Assembly: GCA_937894465.1 (NCBI GenBank)
Contig: CALCRE010000035.1
Span: 1-8,544, forward strand
Direction: 5' to 3'
DNA length: 8,544 nt
DNA from: an uncultured Clostridia bacterium
GTDB lineage: Bacteria > Bacillota > Clostridia > JAAYHZ01
Position 1 is the first letter of the stretch. Each line of letters begins with the position of its first letter. Below the pieces are notes generated by a model. That model did not search any database. It saw only the letters and a program-made list of their open reading frames with translations, and was not told where the DNA came from. Made by a program: the position numbers and the translations under genes. Positions 5,932 through 8,544 of the stretch are shown here, one piece after another.

Positions 5932-8064
5932 TTAGATTAACAGCCTTTCCAAACGCTCGCCTAAACGGCTGAGGATTTCATTGGAGATTGTCCCGTCCTG
6001 TTCGGCGAGGTCGCAGGCGGTTATTTTTTCATCTCCAGACTGCCCGATAATCACGGCGACATCTCCAGACTTGACGTTCGGAATGTTGGAGATATCCACC
6101 AGCATTTGATCCATACATATCCGTCCAACAATAGGAGCTTTGATGCCTTGAATTAAAACACTTCCAACCCCACATGACAGGGAACGCGGGATGCCGTCAC
6201 CATATCCGATTGCCACAACCGCTATTCTACTATCCTGCGGAGCGACAAATTGTAACCCGTAACCGGCACCTTCCCCTTGAAACAAATCCTTTACTAAGGC
6301 TATCCGCGCTTTTATGGATAAAACAGGCTCTAGCGAAATGCCGCAGCGTTCCGTGCCGGCGCGGGTGCTGAGCATTCCATAGAGTGCGATTCCGACCCTT
6401 GCATAGTTTTCAGCCAGCTCCGGATAGTACAAAAGACCGTCGCTGCTCACGATGTGCTTTTTAGGGCATGTGAATCCGTGCTGACGAAGCTCAGCAACCA
6501 CATCGTAAAAGGCTTTGGCCTGGGCATGAGTAAACGCTATACTTTCAGCGGAATTTTCATCGGCTACGCACAAATGCGTGAAAATGCCCTCGATGTTCAG
6601 GTTCCGACACTCAAAAATTCTGATGATTTCTTCTATTTTTTCGCTGCGCTCTCCCAAACGGTGCATTCCCGTATCAATTTTGACATGTACCGAAATCATT
6701 TTTCCATATTGGTCAATGACCTTTGCATAAGAAAAATCAAGCACAGTCTGCGTCAGGTGATAGCGACGCAGATGTGAGAAATCCTTCGGGTGGGTATAAC
6801 CCAAAACCAAGATTGTTCCGGTGATGCCATTTCTACGCAGCTCTCCCCCTTCCTGAACTGTTGCGACACAGAAAGCATTTACGCCCAATCGGTTCAGCTC
6901 CTTTGAAATTAGAACTGCACCATGCCCGTAGGCATTTGTCTTGACGGCGGGCATGAACTCACAGCCATTAGGAAGTAAAGCTCGAAGGGCGTCCACATTA
7001 AGGTGCAGCGCAGCACGGTCAAGCTCTATCCATGCCCGCCCTTCCTGGGATGCTTTTTTCTTTCTAAAAATGGGCAACTTAGCTATTAGCACAGCAAATA
7101 GAACAGACAACACTGACACTGCAAAATAATGGATCAGACTGTTTTGTACCAGCATATCCTCAAAGCCGGTTACTTTTGCCGCTCCCCGCACAACCACAAT
7201 AAAAAGGGGATGAATGAGGTAAATCCAGGTGGAAATAGTCCGCAGCAATGATACCGGTTCTCGATCCCACGCCATGACAAGCTGATAGAGAAAATACATG
7301 CACGGCAACAGAGCAAGGTACATGCTATCGTGGCGCTGCCAGCCAAGATAGTGCAGGAAAAATCCTTCGATGGTCATCAGCATTATGGAAAGCACAAACC
7401 CAACCACGCTCATTTTCATGCTGCAAGTTCGTGTGGAATGACCAAGCCATGCGCCTATTGTCAGAAAGACAGGCGCGTAAAAGAGCCCGTTACGGGTATA
7501 GGAAAATACATGAAACATAGCGTTATAGGCCGTGGACAAAACCGGCACACCGGAAATCGCGCCAAAATAACTGTATCCCATCAAGCCAACGCCATACAGA
7601 ACCAGGCTGACAACCATAACCGCCCGAAACGGCAGCTTGCGTCCCAACAGGAGTACAATCAGAGCGCCCAGGATAACCGCCGGCAGATACCACAGGTGGT
7701 AGAACGTGCCATCAAACAGAGCCATGCGAATAACGTCCGCTACGTCAAGCCCCTTGAACTGGCCTGCGTAAAGATTGACCGGCAGATAGATGATGATTGC
7801 CACAGCGTACAGAAACGCGGCCTTTTTGAGAAACCGCATGAGCGAACGGTTATCACGGCCCCTTTCAAACAGGTATTGTGGTAAGATGAAAAAGCCCGAC
7901 ACCATCAGGAAAAATGGCACGGCGATCCGGGCAACGATCCTGGTCAAGAAAAAATCCGCATTTACACTGAATGTAGTCAGAGGTGAGGTATGGATGCAAA
8001 TGACCAACAAGGCAGCAATGAGTTTGAATGTATCCAGCCCTCCATACTGCTTATCCTTTGTCAT
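5932..8064 (-). CDS. vanT: VanT: membrane-bound serine racemase (acyltransferase-3-like domain fused to alanine-racemase-fold domain), VanG type
   Basis: A 710-residue enzyme that converts L-serine to D-serine for D-Ala-D-Ser peptidoglycan precursors. Residues 1 to about 335 are a multi-pass acyltransferase-3-like membrane domain (GLDTFKLIAALLVICIHTS, RIAVPFFLMVSGFFI near the start), which in VanT proteins serves L-serine uptake. After a basic linker, about 345-710 form a PLP-dependent alanine-racemase-fold domain. It has AVKTNAYGHG with the PLP lysine K375, VKIDTGMHRLG, GIALYGML, AGYGLQF with probable catalytic Y602, and GRICMDQMLVD. Near the C-terminus ISNEIL places N695 where alanine racemases have Tyr (Tyr354 in the Geobacillus enzyme), the change associated with serine use. 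I chose the second ATG (8064) because GGAGG at 8072-8076 sits seven bases away but only one base from the ATG at 8070. It overlaps vanXY by 14 bases. GC content is visibly higher than in the genes to its left. Confidence 0.92.
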   Translation of the reverse strand: MTKDKQYGGLDTFKLIAALLVICIHTSPLTTFSVNADFFLTRIVARIAVPFFLMVSGFFILPQYLFERGRDNRSLMRFLKKAAFLYAVAIIIYLPVNLYAGQFKGLDVADVIRMALFDGTFYHLWYLPAVILGALIVLLLGRKLPFRAVMVVSLVLYGVGLMGYSYFGAISGVPVLSTAYNAMFHVFSYTRNGLFYAPVFLTIGAWLGHSTRTCSMKMSVVGFVLSIMLMTIEGFFLHYLGWQRHDSMYLALLPCMYFLYQLVMAWDREPVSLLRTISTWIYLIHPLFIVVVRGAAKVTGFEDMLVQNSLIHYFAVSVLSVLFAVLIAKLPIFRKKKASQEGRAWIELDRAALHLNVDALRALLPNGCEFMPAVKTNAYGHGAVLISKELNRLGVNAFCVATVQEGGELRRNGITGTILVLGYTHPKDFSHLRRYHLTQTVLDFSYAKVIDQYGKMISVHVKIDTGMHRLGERSEKIEEIIRIFECRNLNIEGIFTHLCVADENSAESIAFTHAQAKAFYDVVAELRQHGFTCPKKHIVSSDGLLYYPELAENYARVGIALYGMLSTRAGTERCGISLEPVLSIKARIALVKDLFQGEGAGYGLQFVAPQDSRIAVVAIGYGDGIPRSLSCGVGSVLIQGIKAPIVGRICMDQMLVDISNIPNVKSGDVAVIIGQSGDEKITACDLAEQDGTISNEILSRLGERLERLLI

Positions 8065-8544
8065 TTCCATTCCTCCACTCGGTCAGAACAAACCCGTCTG
8101 TGTTATTGCCGGATACCGAGTATGGAATGTCATCCTCGATTTCAAATTCAGTGTCCGCTCCAGCCGCGGCCTTTACATAGGCAACCTCAATATTTTGATT
8201 CCCCGTCCGATACAAAAAGCGTTTCTCTCCGTTGGGATACTTCTTTAGAAAAACATGATATTCTTCCAGTGTTAGCCCAAGCCCTGTCATAATTGCGGCA
8301 TGAGGCGCTCCAATGTAGCGGAAATGCCATGGTTCGTGCGCAATTCCTGTGATAGCCTCTTTCCCCTTTGGATAGCGTTCAATGAAACCGTAGGCCACGG
8401 CTTTTTCCCGAAACGTCTGACAGATGCCTGAATAGGGAAAATCCGGGCGTATGAAATCAATCTCCTGTTTGCGGAGTCCCAGGTCGATTGCAAGTCCAGT
8501 CTGATGTTCGCTGTGATCCGTCTTCGCCACAAACTGCTCCGTAA
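8051..8544 (-). CDS. vanXY: VanXY: D,D-dipeptidase/D,D-carboxypeptidase, VanG type (5' part outside the window)
   Basis: The last 163 residues of a zinc peptidase of the VanX/VanY (M15) superfamily. The protein removes D-Ala from D-Ala-D-Ala dipeptides and from pentapeptide precursors, leaving D-Ser-ended ones as the main precursors. Visible motifs are EQFVA, then SEHQTGLAID with the zinc ligands His (codon 8506-8504) and Asp (8485-8483), and HEPWHFRYIG with the catalytic Glu (8335-8333) and third zinc ligand His (8326-8324). GLTLEEYHVFLK aligns with the C-terminal end of the short VanXY-C enzyme. Here the protein continues for roughly 70 residues, ending in VSGNNTDGFVLTEWR, a feature I associate with the longer VanXY-G proteins. 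No in-window codon is a credible start: the frame is open to the edge and the N-terminal third is missing. The stop lies inside the vanT start region, so translation is probably coupled. Confidence 0.88.
   Translation of the reverse strand, partial: TEQFVAKTDHSEHQTGLAIDLGLRKQEIDFIRPDFPYSGICQTFREKAVAYGFIERYPKGKEAITGIAHEPWHFRYIGAPHAAIMTGLGLTLEEYHVFLKKYPNGEKRFLYRTGNQNIEVAYVKAAAGADTEFEIEDDIPYSVSGNNTDGFVLTEWRNGNDKG
8072..8076 (-). promoter_or_regulatory. Ribosome binding site of vanT inside the end of vanXY
   Basis: The minus strand reads GGAGG, then AATGGAA, then ATG at 8064. It lies within the last codons of vanXY. The spacing of seven bases supports the second of two nearby in-frame ATGs as the vanT start. 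Confidence 0.65.

Noticed and set aside
7330..7884. A 184-codon open frame on the plus strand
   Set aside because: It is antisense to the vanT membrane domain and its translation is low-complexity and rich in Q, H, N and R, with no recognisable motif. The vanT frame beneath it is clearly real.
5932..8064. VanT as an ordinary alanine racemase gene joined to an acyltransferase by chance
   Set aside because: The continuous frame, the total length, the active-site Asn and the overlapping vanXY all match the known VanT architecture.
7790..8292. Plus-strand open frames of 100-152 codons
   Set aside because: They lie antisense to the vanT start and vanXY, lack a binding site and show no family features.
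8287..8532. An 81-codon minus-strand frame at the window edge
   Set aside because: It overlaps vanXY in another frame; the vanXY frame carries the SEHQTGLAID and EPWHFRY motifs.

Overview
The window looks like a low-to-moderate GC Gram-positive chromosome (Bacillota; a clostridial or Paenibacillus-like host is plausible, but the genus cannot be fixed from sequence alone). Supporting signs are strong GGAGG-type ribosome binding sites, a lipoprotein-type lyase, a YobA/DUF3221-like envelope protein pair and a VanG-like resistance module.

Region 1 (about 1-1520, minus strand) is a small apparent operon. It is read leftwards from an extended -10 promoter near 1510-1518. First comes a cytoplasmic zinc-ribbon protein of unknown function, then two tandemly duplicated membrane-anchored small proteins whose C-terminal tails have diverged. 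Region 2 (about 1550-5255, plus strand) is transcribed divergently and holds one very large gene. It encodes a 1205-residue lipoprotein of the heparinase II/III polysaccharide-lyase type, with an extra N-terminal, probably carbohydrate-binding, part.

Region 3 (5250-5923, minus strand) is a degraded EAL-domain (cyclic-di-GMP phosphodiesterase) gene. It has lost its start and carries an internal in-frame deletion and a second, frame-shifting deletion. Its stop codon overlaps the end of the lyase gene convergently.

Region 4 (5932-8544, minus strand, continuing past the window edge) is visibly GC-richer. It contains the last two genes of a D-Ala-D-Ser glycopeptide-resistance cluster: the 3' part of vanXY (D,D-dipeptidase/carboxypeptidase), then vanT (membrane-bound serine racemase), overlapping by 14 bases. 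VanT makes D-serine, a ligase expected just outside the window would join D-Ala to D-Ser, and VanXY removes competing D-Ala-D-Ala ends. The gene order, the C-terminal extension of VanXY and the length of VanT point to the VanG type. The abrupt composition change, and the beheaded EAL gene starting about 10 bases after the vanT stop, suggest that one end of an acquired resistance segment lies at about 5924-5932.
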